64,000 nt of DNA from Lichenostomus cassidix (GCA_008360975.2 CM039184.1:57068797-57132796), one strand, 5' to 3'; shown: positions 22,396 to 33,965, numbered from the stretch's first letter. A program made the numbers and translations. The notes: a model not told the origin generated them from the letters alone.

Positions 22396-24127
22396 GGTCA
22401 GAGTTTCTCCAGGCTGTTCCTCCCCGTGCTGGCTGGTGGTACAACAATCCCCATTGTTCTCCTGTTCCACAGAAACACTTCTAGAAACCCCAAGGACATG
22501 CAGGATGCTCTGGATGGAACCTTGCCACGGAAGAGATATTTTCCAAGCTTTTAGTGGTGAGCACAGCATCACAGAAAGGTTGGATTCACTGGTGACATGT
22601 CCAGAGGCTTTCATGCTGCATTGGCTTCGTTATCACCTCCTGGAGATCAGGGTGACAGTGCTCAGTGCTGCTTTCCTTGTCAGGATGAAAGCAGCACTGA
22701 AAGCACTTCTTACTCTCCCAGCCAAGGCACAGCTTTATCTGGGCACCTTTTTGCCATGGGTTTTCCCCCACAAGTTCTTCTTTCCCATGGAAAAGGAAGG
22801 GTAGGCTGGGCTGGGAACAGCCAATGGATATAAGGAAATTCCTGGATGTTCCCAAAGCTGTGGCATCCCCAGCTGCTCCCTCCTGGCTGGACAAACCTAT
22901 AGCACCCAGGGCTGTGCTGAGGTCCTTCAGGTCCCTGGAGCTGTGGGATGGAGCAGCTGCAGGATTGCTGTGCTCTCCCCACCCTCCTCGGCCACCAACC
23001 ACTGTTCCCTCCTCAGAAGAGAGCATCCATCTCCTCATCTTCCCAGCTGGGCCAGAAACAAGGGAAGTATTCCCGGCATCCTTGAGGGTCTGCAGAGGAC
23101 CTTCCCAGCTCCTCTGCACCAAATTCTTCCCATTTAGAACCTGTTTCACCTGCTCTTCTTTTTTATTCCATTCCCATAAAGTCCCCTCACCTCCTGCTTT
23201 GGTTCCTACAGCAGAAATGCTAAAGCCAGCCCTGGGGGAGCAGGGGAGGGGAGGATGTGATGAAGGGCAGGTCTGGGGACACCTCGGGGGGGACAGGGGC
23301 TGTGGGGGAAGGGACAGAGTGGTGACAGCCACAGAGGGGAGGCTGCGGAGGGGGATGAAGGTGGGACTGAGGAAACCCCTGGTTCAGCCAGATCCTCCTC
23401 TCCACACCTCTACAGGGCTCTTGATCAGCTCCCTTCAGCCTTCAGAACAGCTCCATGTGAAAATGACAAAGCTGGGACAAATGTTTCCCTTTCTACTTTT
23501 TTTCCAGTGCTGCCAAGGCTGCTTGGAGCTCCAGAGCCTTCCCAAAATGAGAATAAGTGTGCTGAAAAGGAGTCCTTCCTTGCAGGCTGGCTTTGTCCTA
23601 GCTAGGCTAAGCTGAACAGCTACTAAATGTCAGAGATGCTCCCCTAGGAGGCTTGGGAGACCAAGCACTGCTCCTCCTCTGGGAACTGAGGCAATAAATG
23701 TCAGAAAAACCTCCATGGTTTCCTAATGGCTGGAGGTGTTGGCTGCCACTCTTCTCCACCCTGCTCCCAAACCCACTTCTGAAGCCACCTGTTTTCAAGG
23801 CAGTCTTCAAATTCTGGAACCTGAGCTACACAGGCTTTATAAAAAAAATCACCTTTTCTTTTAATCTTTTTCTCAAAAAAAGAAAAACAAAAAAACCTTT
23901 CAATGCTTCCAGCAAAGAGAAGGTGGCAGTGAGTTTCTAATTCTGAAGCTGTCAGCTCCTTTGTTTCTGTGGCAGCTGAGCAAGCTGGAGTGACAAGGAT
24001 CTGGGAGTTGGTGTGGCTGAAAGCTGTGAAGCTGTGTCTGAGCCAGCACTTTTTACCTGGCTAATAATATTTATAATTGGTTGGCTTTTATTAGAGGAAG
24101 GTAGAGAGAAAATCAGAAGGTTGGAAA
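22396..24127. other. Unique sequence without a recognisable gene
   Basis: Frames up to 263 codons (22824-23615 and, on the minus strand, 22586-23332) overlap each other on opposite strands and show no domain. An A-rich stretch lies at about 23840-23900. A T-rich acceptor-like site near 23515 has no matching donor. Confidence 0.45.
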
Positions 24128-24204
24128 TCTTGTCTGGAGATTTTAGCATTGCTGAGTGCCAAGCAATCCTCCATCATGGGGGTTTTTATTTCATCATCAC
24201 AAAT
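24128..24204. repeat. 76-bp dispersed element, copy A
   Basis: From TCTTGTCTGGAGATTTTAGC to TTTCATCATCACAAAT. Copy B at 27919 differs by only about three changes. It can fold: TGGAG pairs with CTCCA, and inside that ATTGCT pairs with AGCAAT around an 8-base loop. No target duplication is seen, and the flanks differ between copies. Family not recognised. Confidence 0.85.
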
Positions 24205-24205
24205 T

Positions 24206-24299
24206 TGGGGAGAGGAGAGGAGAGGAGAGGAGAGGAGAGGAGAGGAGAGGAGAGGAGAGGAGAGGAGAGGAGAGGAGAGGAGAGGAGAGGAGAGGAGAG
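24206..24299. repeat. (AGAGG)n microsatellite
   Basis: About 18 perfect GAGAG units starting directly after the 76-bp element. Confidence 0.97.
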
Positions 24300-26624
24300 C
24301 TGCTGGGTGAGATTGGGGGGTTCTCCATTCCAACTCCTTGCCCTCCTTTTCAGCAAGCTGCTCCTGTCAGGCCAGGCTGGTTCAAAGCCCAGATCGTCCC
24401 CTCTGAAGTGAGCAGGAGTTCCTGGTCACAGCCCCAGAATTGTGTTCTCACACAGGGGAACGGGGCCAGCGCTTCCCAAGGTGGGTCAGGAGGAAGGGAA
24501 TCAAAGGGAGCTGTGCCAGAGGGGAGCCTGGCAGGCACAAAAGCTCCCTTTGAAGGGTATTTTGGGAGTTCAAGGTATCCAGAGTGCTGCACTGCTCAGC
24601 AGCAAAGCCTCCTTTGTGTGCACATTGGGCAGAGCTGAGCCCCATGTGCCTCAGAGTGCTGCACATGGGTGGCAGGGTCACCTTGTCCCTGCCTGCCCCA
24701 AACTGAGGTGGCTTCTGTCCCCAGACCCAAACTGCACCTGATCCTGAAACAGCACAATGGCCACAGGGAAGGGCTGGGGGTGGTGAAAGGTTTTGTGGAG
24801 CCAAACTGCTGGGAATGGATGTGGAGAGCTCACATCCAAAGCCAGAGGATCTTTGCCCCAGTGCCAGGGGTGAGCATCAGCGAGGGGGGCAGGGAGGCCC
24901 CAACAGCCCACAGCCAAGGCAGGTTTGGCTCCAAGGCTGTGCCTCCCTGGCTCTGATGCTGCTGAGGATGGAGGAGATGGATGATCACACAGGGACAGTA
25001 ATCGATGCTCACTCCCTGTGGAAAACTTGCTGGGAAATGTCCCTGAGCTGCCTCTGCTGGAGTCCCCCTGGCACAGGATCACAGCCACATCCCTGCCCTC
25101 CCCTGGCATCCTGCAACCCTTCCATCCCACATCAGCCTCTCCCTTTGGGAAGGGAGCTCCTGTTCTGCTGCCCCCTGGGCAATCCAGTGCCCCTTGAGGT
25201 TGGAGAGCTTTGTGCAGCAGGAATTGCCTGCTCAGGACTCTGCTTTGGGGCTGTTAGAAAGCAGCTGGGAGTTTGCAGGGAGATCAGGCAGTGCTCTGTG
25301 CAGGGCACACCTCGCGCTGTTCAGGTTCATCAGCCTGGCCATGGGAATCTGGAATTCTGCTGGAATCTGCCTTTGGCCTTCCTTCTGCTGCTCCCCTGTG
25401 TGCTCACAGCCCGAGAGCCTTGCCGGTGCCTCTGTGTGCTTCACATCTGCTGAGGAGCTGCAGCCTGCATCTCAGCAGGGCTCCAGGCTCTCACTGCATC
25501 CTCCCCTCCCAGCCCAGCGAAGAAAGGGGACCTTTTTGAGCCTTTTTGTCTCCAGAATACTCCAGCTTGTTTGCTTCCTCAAGATCCTGATTCTTCATCC
25601 CCCCGTGCCTTGTCTGGAGCAGGAGCTGCAGGAGGAAGCTGTGCCTGCATGGGGCAGAGCCAGAGCAGCTTCCCTTTGCTCTTCCCACCATCCAACGAGT
25701 CCTTTGGAGGGCCTGACCCCAAAAACCATAACGAGAAACAACAACCACGGCTGGGATGAGTCACATCTTCGTTTGCAAGGTTATGGTGCTGGGAGGAGAC
25801 CCAGAGGAGAAGCACAGCCTTGGCAAAACACTCAGGACACCTTGCATCTGCCATGCCACTGTCACAGGTAATGAGTGTCCCTCCGTGCACGCCTGGGCAC
25901 ACTTGGGCACACCCACAGCATCCTCTCCTTCCCTTCACACCCATCCCAACCTGTCCCAGGCCACTCCAGCTGGTTTCATTCCCTGGGAGTGCTGGAGGTG
26001 CCAAGAGGAGGCAGCAGTGCAGGAGGGAAGGCCAGAGGAGCTCCAGGGCCCCAGTGTGTCACTGACAGCTGAGGGGACAGAGGGACTTCCTTCCCTGAAC
26101 AGAGCAGGCATCTGGGCTGGATCCAGCCCTGCTGTTGGGATGTGGATCTGGCAGCCCCTCGTGCCCCTGTGGGACCCTCAAGGACAAAGGAAGGGCTCAG
26201 CCAGCGCCCTGAGGAGGGCTTTGGCACTGAAGGTCCCCCTCTCTGCTCTGACTTTTGGATTGACGAGAGGGAATCTTGATTTCTCCTTGAGCCAGGGCAG
26301 CCTGAAATAGCTCACAATGCCTTTGGATCTCCTCAGGCTCCCCTGGGAATGGCAGCATTGCTCTCTGCACTGCCATCAGTGTGGCTCTGCCACTCCCAAG
26401 AGCTGTGTCCTCCAGGAACCCCGGCAGGAGAGGAGGAGGGAGGGCTCCTCATTCCTGCTCTGTTTGGATTTTAACTGTGCTGGAGTCCCCCAGAGGCTGC
26501 CCTGACACAGGTTTTCCAGAGAAGCTCTCCCAAACTCTAGAGCAGATCAGGATCATCCTGATCCTTTCTGGCTTTATGCTATGAAGCCATAGCTGTTTTC
26601 CTCCATGTTGGAAGGGATTATTTC
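24300..26624. other. Unique GC-rich sequence without a recognisable gene
   Basis: Several open frames of 140-225 codons on both strands overlap one another (for example 24815-25453 and 25194-25871 on the + strand). They lack recognisable motifs and look like chance frames in stop-poor DNA. Confidence 0.45.
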
Positions 26625-26836
26625 CTTATTAGATATTAGGAAGAAATCCTCCCCTGGGAGGGTTTAAGGCCCTGGCACACAGTGCCCAGAAAAGCTGTGG
26701 CTGCCCCTGGATCCCTGGAAATGTCCAAGGCCAGGCTGGACATTGGGGTTTGGGACAGTGGGAGGTGTCCCTGCCATGGCAGGGGTGGCACTGGATGGGC
26801 TTTAAGGTCCTTCCAACCCAAACCATTCTGGGATAC
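26625..26836 (+). mobile_element. CR1 LINE fragment, 3' end
   Basis: TAGATATTAGGAAGAAATCC, GGCCCTGGCACACAGTGCC, CCCCTGGATCCCTGGAAATG, CCATGGCAGGGGTGGCACTG and CTTCCAACCCAAACCATTC. Confidence 0.94.
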
Positions 26837-27918
26837 TAAATAAAGCCGTAAAACCCATTCCAAGCCCTACAGAAAGGAGCAACATCTTGCAGAAGGAATG
26901 GCAAGACACTGGGAGGTCTTGTAGGAACTGCAGGGAAACCCTTCTAGAAATCCCCTCCCTCCTGTCCCTGCTGTCCCTGCTGTCCCTCCTGTCTCTGCCT
27001 CCCAGCAGAAGGGGAGAGAGTGGTGGAGCTGGAAATGAGTCCAGGATCCACAGAGCCTGTGGGGAATGATTTCCCAGGGCAGCCCAGGGTGTTTGATGGT
27101 GCAATCCCCCCCAGAGCAGCTCTGGGTCAGCTCTCCACAGGCAGAGGGGAGTTCTTTCAGAGTTCTTTCCCAAAGACTGAGGCAAAGCGATTGAGGGATT
27201 CAGGCATTTAAGAGATTTTCTGCAAAGATTTTCACTTCGATTGACCTTTAAAAGACCAATTCTGAGGCTTTTGTAGTTAAAGCTGATCAGTGGGGGACAC
27301 TGTTAGCACTTATTTATTTTTCTGGTTTTTTTTTTTTTTTTTTACCCCATGGCTTCCCAAAATGACACTTAAAACTCTCCAATCCCAGCCTCACATGAGC
27401 CATATGGAAAAAACCAAAACCAAGCCAGTCAGTGACTCAGGACTTCAGAGCTCACTTGGTGTGCTCCCAGTGCAGCTCCCTTCTGTCCCCTCGGCTGCAG
27501 GGACACCAGACAGTGTCCCTGGCTCCCATCCAGGCTGCCAGCAGTGCCTGCTGGATCCAAAGCCAGCCCTGGAGCACAGAGCTCTGGGGTTCCCTCTGGC
27601 CACAGCAGCTCAGGACATGCCAGGAGCTCTGTCTGGTGATGGTGGCTCTGCTCCCAGGGCATCCCTGCAAGGCACAAGCAGCTCATGCTTCTTGCTGGAG
27701 CATTTCAGGTACTCCTTCCTTCCACTGAACATGACCAGCCAGCCTGAGGCCCAGAGACTTCACCTGGGAAGCCAGAGCTTCCCAAGGGGAATTGCTGGTT
27801 GTCCCCAACATTTGGGCAGGATGGCAGGATGGCAGCAGTGGTGACATGCTGTGAGCTGCAGCAGAGCCACGTCTTCCTCCTCTGCTCCCTGTGCTCCTGG
27901 GGACCTTTAAAGGCCACC
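26837..27918. other. Unique sequence without a recognisable gene
   Basis: Holds imperfect CTGTCCCTG units at about 26965-27000 and a poly-T tract at 27326-27343. An A/T-rich patch lies at 27170-27290. No gene seen. Confidence 0.5.
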
Positions 27919-27994
27919 TCTTGTCTGGAGATTTTAGCATTGCTGAGTGCCAAGCAATCCTCCATCGTGGGGATTTTATTTCATCATCACAAAT
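27919..27994. repeat. 76-bp dispersed element, copy B
   Basis: Same element as at 24128, in the same direction: CTTGTCTGGAGATTTTAGCA to TTTCATCATCACAAAT. It carries CATCGTGGGGATTTTATT where copy A has CATCATGGGGGTTTTTATT. The stem arms TGGAG/CTCCA and ATTGCT/AGCAAT are intact. ATCATCATC follows it. Confidence 0.85.
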
Positions 27995-28957
27995 CATCAT
28001 CATCACCAGCAGCTGCTGAGGGAAGAAACCCAGCCAGCAGCACAGTGAGAGCTTCCAGGTCCTCCTTCCTGCTCTTCCCAGCTCAGATTTGCCACAGAAC
28101 TGTGCTTTCACTTCATTTACCACTTCTGAGATTTTTTGAATTAATTATTTCCCCAGTTACTCCCAACTCTTTGGCATCCCCCACATCCTGCAGGAAAGGC
28201 CCAAGGACTGAACTCCCCTCCACATGCTCTGTGGTTTTGGGGCAGCACCTGTTACATCCCACTTTTCCCTCATGGAAAAGACTCTGGATGGTCAATCTTA
28301 TCCATCTTCTCCATGAGCATCATGATCTTGAAGACGACCCTCTTACTGGTCAGCACTGTCAGTGTGTGTGTTTATAAATCAATTAAAATTATATAAAATA
28401 TATACAATACATACATAAATATACATATAAATATGCATGTTTATCTATATAAATGAGAGGAAATGTTCCTTCCTTAGAGTCTAAAATGCTCCCACAAGAG
28501 CTACTCCCATCCTGCTGGTGTGCTCATGTTGTATCTCTGCTAATGAATTAAGGATTTTATAAACTGAAAGGGCAGAAGTGTTGCCACCGAGTAAATCACC
28601 TTATCTTCCCCAGCTGAGAGCACAGACAACAGGTGAGCTGTGGAAAATCATACAAAAGATGTATTGATTTCTCTCTTTTTTATTCCTTTTCCCACTTTCC
28701 CACCTCCCAGCCGGTGCCAAAGAGGAGATAAGAGCTGCCAGGACTTCTGAAGGGATGAGTCACCTTCTTTCAAGCCTAAAAGGCAGGGAAAGAAAAGCCT
28801 CAGCTGAGAGAAAACAAGAGTCACTGGGAGAAAAGACTACACAAAGTGTGAGCTGGAAGTTGCAGCAGGAGGGAGTTATCCAAGGAGATCTGCTGTGGGA
28901 GCAGGAGGGGACAGAAAGAGCTATGTCTGCAGGAGGAGTTAAAAGCCTGACTCTGTC
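27995..28957. other. Unique sequence with an A/T-rich block
   Basis: Positions 28370-28460 are strongly A/T-rich (ACATACATAAATATACATAT). No gene seen. Confidence 0.5.
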
Positions 28958-29012
28958 CCAGGTTCTGTCCCAGGCTCTGTCCCAGGCTCTGTCCCAGGCT
29001 CCTGCTCCATCC
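28958..29012. repeat. 12-bp minisatellite
   Basis: Four to five tandem units of TCTGTCCCAGGC. Confidence 0.88.
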
Positions 29013-29104
29013 CTGGGCCAGGCTGCTGGGGTGACACATCCCCTGGGATCCTGGATTTTGGGGCAGGAGCCACACCAGCCATGGCTCAGTCCCCAGGGAG
29101 CAGC

Positions 29105-29265
29105 CCTGGGTGTCCCAGCTGGAGCATCCCTGCAGGTGGGGACAGCCTGGCCCTGGGTGTCCCAGCTGGAGCATCCCTGCAGGTGGGGACAGCCTGGCCC
29201 TGGGTGTCACAGCTGGAGCATCCCTGCAGGTGGGGACAGCCTGGCCCTGGGTGTCACAGGAGTGG
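29105..29265. repeat. 47-bp minisatellite, about 3.3 units
   Basis: The unit runs from GGGTGTCCCAGCTGGAGCAT to GGACAGCCTGGCCCT. TGTC starts recur at 29111, 29158, 29205 and 29252, exactly 47 bases apart. The units are nearly identical, so the array is young. A 47-bp period shifts the reading frame at each unit. Confidence 0.93.
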
Positions 29266-30025
29266 CAGGGGTGACACAGGAGAGGTGACTGAGCGGTGCT
29301 GAGGTCATGTCCTGTACCCAGAGCAGTTTGGCAGTTGTTCTGGGGCAGGGAGCTGTGGAAGGGCTGCTGGCAGAGAGGGCAGGGAAGGACATTTGTTCCC
29401 TTTGCCTCCCAGCTCGGTGGCAGTGCCTGACTCACAGGAGGCTCCAGGAATTCTTTCCCTGGGAGGTCTCTGAGGGCTCTGGTGACTCAGGGCCGCTGGG
29501 CTCTCTGGCTCCCTGCCCTGCTGCTCCCCTCGGGAAGGGCAAGGCAAGGATGCTGCCTTCAGCCTCATCCCTCACTGCTCCAGCCCAGCCCTGCACAGAG
29601 CTCTTGGCTCACTGCTCTTCCCCAGCAGCCTCAGGACTCCCAGCTGCTCTGGACCATCCTGATGCCAATTCCTCACGAGTCTGCTCTCATTTCCCTCAAC
29701 AGCTGCCCAAAGCAAGTGCTGGATGTGATCATCCTTGCTGCAAATCCCCAACACTCTGCTGGAGCCCTGGAGGTTGCGCCACAGCTCTGCTGTGTGGCCT
29801 TGATGCTCCCAGCCCTGCAGCCTGCTGGGTTCATGGCATCCAGCACGTCTTTGCTGGGGATTTGTGCCTCTGTGTGTGGAAGTGTGGATGTCCTGGCACA
29901 GCTCTGTGCTGGGACACTTCCAGCCCTTCCTGAGAGCTGTGCTAACCCCATGGGATCAGCCTTCCCACATGGTCCCTGGCAAACTCAGTGCCTTCATCTC
30001 TCCTCGTGCAGGATGTGGCACCAGC
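29266..30025. other. Unique sequence without a recognisable gene
   Basis: Frames of 208 and 185 codons (29307-29933 and 29482-30039) overlap on the same strand and carry no recognised motif. Confidence 0.5.
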
Positions 30026-30090
30026 ATTTCTCTGCCTAAATCATAGGATTTCTCTGCCTAAATTGTAGGATTTCTCTGCCTAACTTGTGG
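30026..30090. repeat. 22-bp tandem repeat at a CR1 end
   Basis: Three units of ATTTCTCTGCCTAAATCATAGG at 30026, 30048 and 30070. They occupy the place where the 8-bp tail of the adjoining reversed CR1 copy would be. Confidence 0.9.
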
Positions 30091-30215
30091 AATCTCCTGA
30101 GCTGGGAGGAACCCACAAGGAACATTGAGTCCAACTCCTGCCCTGCACAGACACCCCAACAATCACAGGCCGTCCCTGAGGTGATGTCCAAACCCTGCAG
30201 GGAACACTGAGCCCC
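30088..30215 (-). mobile_element. CR1 LINE fragment, 3' end
   Basis: Reversed: GGAATCTCCTGAGCTGGGAG, CATTGAGTCCAACTCCTGCC, GACACCCCAACAATCACAGG, ATGTCCAAACCCTGCAGGG. Same type of end as at 6987, 56842 and 63683. Confidence 0.88.
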
Positions 30216-32109
30216 AGAGGCAGCAGCTTTGGGATATCCATTGGGATATAAATTGGGACTATGTCTCCTGCACAGATGTGCCAGCATTTCAGGCTCTGGT
30301 TTCATGGCAGACTCCAATCCCTTTGCAGAGCACAGCATGGAAATCCCCAAGCAGAGGGACAGACAGGAGCAGAAAGCTCAGCTGCTTCAGGGCTGATCCC
30401 ATCCCCAGGTTGGATCTAAGGAAAACACACTGCAGCAGAGCCTCAATCACAGATTTCCTAGCAGTGCTCATTATCACAGCATCAGAGTGTGTCACAACCC
30501 ATTAATTAACTAATCTTCCTGTCCTTTGAGTACATTATCCCTACTTACAAATGGAGATTTGAGGTTCAGAGAGATTAAAACCCAAAGTTTCCAGGAATGC
30601 TCCTGCCCATGATGGGAGTGCTAAGCAAAACACATCAGAGGTGGTGCCTCCTTCCCCCCTTTGTGGTACCAATTATCCTATTTCCCATTTCTCTCCTTTT
30701 CCATTTTTCTTTCTGACCCTTTTTTTCCATTCCCTCCTTTGCCTGCATTATCTCTTAGAAAATCATCCCCAGCAACCCACATCCTTCTGGCATTTGTGGA
30801 TGAGTTGGCTTTGTAGGCTTGAGTTGGAAATGGCATGTGGCAGGTGCTGGCTGACCCAGGATCCTCCAGCTGTGAGCTGTGGGTGACCTGCTGAGCTCTA
30901 CTGCTGCTGAGGTGCTTCTCTCTTCATGCTGACATGCCTTAGTCCTGAATCAGACACTTTGCTGGTTGTTTAAAACCCTTGGCATTTAAACCACTCCAGG
31001 ATGTGGCTGAGAGAAGGGAAGAGGAGAAGTTGGCCAGTTTGGCTCTGTGCACAGTGAGCAGAAGGGTGAGCTCAGCTCAGCCCAGTGCAGCCCCAGCTGG
31101 AATGGCTCTGACCATTGCCCTGAAATCCCTTCTCCATCTCTAGTCTCCCCCAGCCTGGCCCGGTGCATCTCCTCAGCGCCTTGGCTGCTGGAAGCCAAAA
31201 TCTTCCTCCCTGCAGACTTCCTGGAGAGCTGTCACCAGCTCAGGACGAGCAGCTGAGAGATGGCAATGCCATGTCCCAAAAACTGCCCAGAATACAGGAG
31301 TGAACCTCTCCATGTCTGCACTGACCTGCTGCCCCACCCAGGCAAGGGAAATCCCACAGAGAGTCACCCCTTGGGCTGTGAAATGAGCCCTCCGAGTGCT
31401 GTGTGCCAGCAGAGCTGCCCCAGTTATCCCAACTGCCCCTCTCCAGGTGATTTTACATCCCAGGGAGGTGGTGTTATCCAACAGCAATCAGCAGCTAAAC
31501 AGCTTCAATTGCCTATGAAATGGAGAAATTCCCAAATGGGAGAGCAATCTGGGAAGCACTTTGTGATGGATGTTTAATGGGAATATTGACTATCTGGGCT
31601 TTTCTGCCTAATCAGTGCAGTGGATTTATGTGAATGTTCATTGTTCAGCCCTCAGTGTCATCAGGCAGCTCTGCTTTGATTATGGTGATTGATTCTGCTC
31701 TGCTGCTCTGTCTGTAACAGCTCAGAGCTGATTCAATTCCCTCTCAGCTTCCTCCCCAAAAAATCAGCTGCATTCGGGACTTCATAGATTTCTCAGAAAA
31801 GCATGACAAAAATCCATCAGGATCGTTTTCTCTGACCTGCTCGTCAGCCTGGCCCCTGAGCTTTGTGCACTAATTCCCACCTCAGATCCAATAACTAGGA
31901 TCAAAGGCGAATCCCTGCTTTTGAAACTCTGCCTGGCTCAGAGCAAACCCCTCCAGTGATGGAGAGCACAGCACAGCCCTGGCTGCTCCAGCAGCAATTC
32001 CCCTCCCTACCCAAAACAAGTACCTTCTCCTGGTCTGACTTGTCTGGCTCAAGCTCCCAGCCACTCTCTCTTGTTACACTTCTGTCTGCAGGGCCAGAAA
32101 TCCTCTCTC
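30216..32109. other. Unique sequence without a recognisable gene
   Basis: No gene. Positions 31540-31740 are A/T-rich and non-repetitive, with GGTGATTGATTCTG resembling a HOX/PBX site. A frame of 105 codons at 31260-31577 has several cysteines but matches nothing I know. Confidence 0.45.
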
Positions 32110-32275
32110 ATCGATTTCTGCTCTCCATAAAGTCTCTCCTTAATCCTCTCTTTGTTAAGCTAAACACACCAAGATCCTGGAGCTTCTCGCAATAAGCAGG
32201 TTTCCAATCCTTTAAGCGTTTCTTGGCTCTTCCCTCAACCCTCCCCAGTCACCTGTTGATCCCAGCGTGGACAAA
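32110..32275 (-). mobile_element. Possible old, diverged CR1 fragment
   Basis: TTGTTAAGCTAAACACACCA, GGAGCTTCTCGCAATAAGCA and TTCTTGGCTCTTCCCTCAAC follow the order of the reversed CR1 block that reads roughly 'CTGAACAA... CTCAGCCT... TCATAGG... CTGGCCCTCCTC'. Similarity is weak. Confidence 0.4.
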
Positions 32276-32579
32276 GCCTTCCTGGAGCTTTTCCAGGAGC
32301 AGAGGTGATCCAACCTCCTTTTTCCACTAAAGCATCAGTTGTTTGTAATGCCAAGGATGCCCTAAAGCTGTTTAGCCCCAGGAGCTCCTGTTCAGCCGAT
32401 AGGACTTCTGCAAGTTCTGCTTCTTGGAAAATGCTCTGATATCCTTCCTGTGAGCATGGACAGAGCCCAGGAGCTGAGCCAGGATCCTACCCAGGCTCTG
32501 GAGGTCTGACACCTCCTCTGACAGCTCCTGCTCAGTGCCTCCCCTGAGCCTGGTCCTTCTTCACACACTGGGTGGGCTA
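32276..32579. other. Unique sequence
   Basis: Nothing recognised between the diverged fragment and the tandem CR1 pair. Confidence 0.5.
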
Positions 32580-32828
32580 CAGCAAGAGGAAATGGCCTCA
32601 AAATGCACCAGAGGTGGTTTAGATTGCATGTTAGAAAAATTCCTCCATGGAAAGGGTGGGCAGGGATTGGAACAGGGTGTCCAGGGGTGGTGGAATCAAC
32701 ACCCCATCCCTGGAAGTGTCCAAAAGCCTGTGGATGTGGCACTTGGGATGTGGTCAGTGGTGAACATGGTGGGTTCAGGGCTGGACTTGGGTATCCCAAA
32801 GGTGTTTTCCAATCTTTATGATTCGTGG
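32580..32828 (+). mobile_element. CR1 fragment, first of a head-to-tail pair
   Basis: AGAGGAAATGGCCTCAAAAT, GGTGGTTTAGATTGCATG, CATGGAAAGGGTGGGCAGGG, CCTGTGGATGTGGCACTTGG and TTTTCCAATCTTTATGATTC. It ends exactly where the next copy starts. Confidence 0.92.
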
Positions 32829-33106
32829 TGACAGGAAGAGGGAGATGGTTTGAAACTGGAAAGGAGGAGGTGGAACTCAGATACAGGGAAGGAATTGTTC
32901 CCTGGGAGGGTGGGGAGGAGCTGGGATAGAATTCCCAGAGAAGTTGTGGTGCCTCTGGATCCCTGGCAGTGTCCAAGACCAGGTTGGACACTGGGGTTTT
33001 GAGCACCTTGGGACAGTGGAAGATGTCCCTGCCATGGCTGGGGTGACACTGGATGAGCTTTAAGGTCACTTCCAACCCAAACCTTTCAGTGATCCCATGA
33101 TTCTCC
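32829..33106 (+). mobile_element. CR1 fragment, second of a head-to-tail pair
   Basis: GACAGGAAGAGGGAGATGG, AAGGAATTGTTCCCTGGGAG, GGTGCCTCTGGATCCCTGGC, GACCAGGTTGGACACTGGGG and CACTTCCAACCCAAACC. A different subtype from the copy before it, so the pair arose from two insertions, not a duplication. Confidence 0.93.
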
Positions 33107-33797
33107 ATCTGCTGAGCCATTTAACTGGCTCTCCACACCCAGAAATGCTTTAAGATGTGTAAGTGCATCCGACCTGGATTCCCACATTGGGATTTTACTC
33201 TTCCACGAGCATTAGCCCATCAGTGAATCCCACAGTCCTGAAGCAGCTCCTGGTGTGGTGCAGATCTCCACACTGAGTCCCACAGAAACAGCTCCTCATA
33301 AAAGTCAGGTGAAGAGCAGCCTCAGCTGAATTCCTCTTTTCCAGGGAGTTAAAGTAGCTGCACAGGACCCTTCTCCCCATGTGACCCTTGTCCCTGTCAG
33401 CTCACCCTGGCACAGCCTTCAGGGAGTCAAACCTCCTGCAAAAGCACCTTTCCCTGCCAAGGCTGGCTCAGGCAGTGGTGACAGTGCTGCCATCGAGCTG
33501 TCACACGCCAGATGAGACCCTCTCTGCAGCACTGCCAAAGTCCTGGCTTTGCTGAGGCTTCATGTGCTCTCAAGCCTTGGCACACATTTGGCATCTTCCT
33601 GTCTTCAAAGGAATGTGGGTCAGAGTCTCTCCATGGATGGAGAGGAGAGTGAGGAATTATAATATCCCTTGGATGGCCCAGCTGAACTGGAAATATGGGC
33701 TTCAGGGAATGGTTCAGAAAATGAGAGGGAAAGGAGCTCCCAGCCTGTGTTTGAACACAGTTACAGTGATATTCCCAGGCTTCTAGTCAGTGATCCT
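33107..33797. other. Unique sequence without a recognisable gene
   Basis: Nothing recognised. Confidence 0.5.
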
Positions 33798-33965
33798 TCA
33801 TGGAATCATGGAATCACAGACTGGTTTGGGTGGGAAGGGACCTTAAAGGGACCTTAAAGCCCAACCAGTACCACCCCTGCCATGGGCATGAACACCTCCC
33901 ACTATCCCAGGCTGCTCCAAACCCCAATGTCCAACCTGGCCTTGGACACCTCCAGGGCTGGGAAA
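33798..33965 (-). mobile_element. CR1 LINE fragment, 3' end
   Basis: TCATGGAATCATGGAATCAC, TGGTTTGGGTGGGAAGGGAC, a small internal duplication GGGACCTTAAA, then CCCCAATGTCCAACCTGGCC and TTGGACACCTCCAGGG. Confidence 0.93.

Noticed and set aside
24128..24204. 76-bp element as an H/ACA or C/D snoRNA
   Set aside because: The shared part ends in ACA plus three bases, and the minus strand has a C-box-like word. But the stem is 25 bases away from the ACA, there is no H box or D box, and only one hairpin exists.
31260..31577. 105-codon cysteine-bearing frame
   Set aside because: The cysteine spacing matches no family I know, there is no signal peptide, and there are no supporting splice signals.
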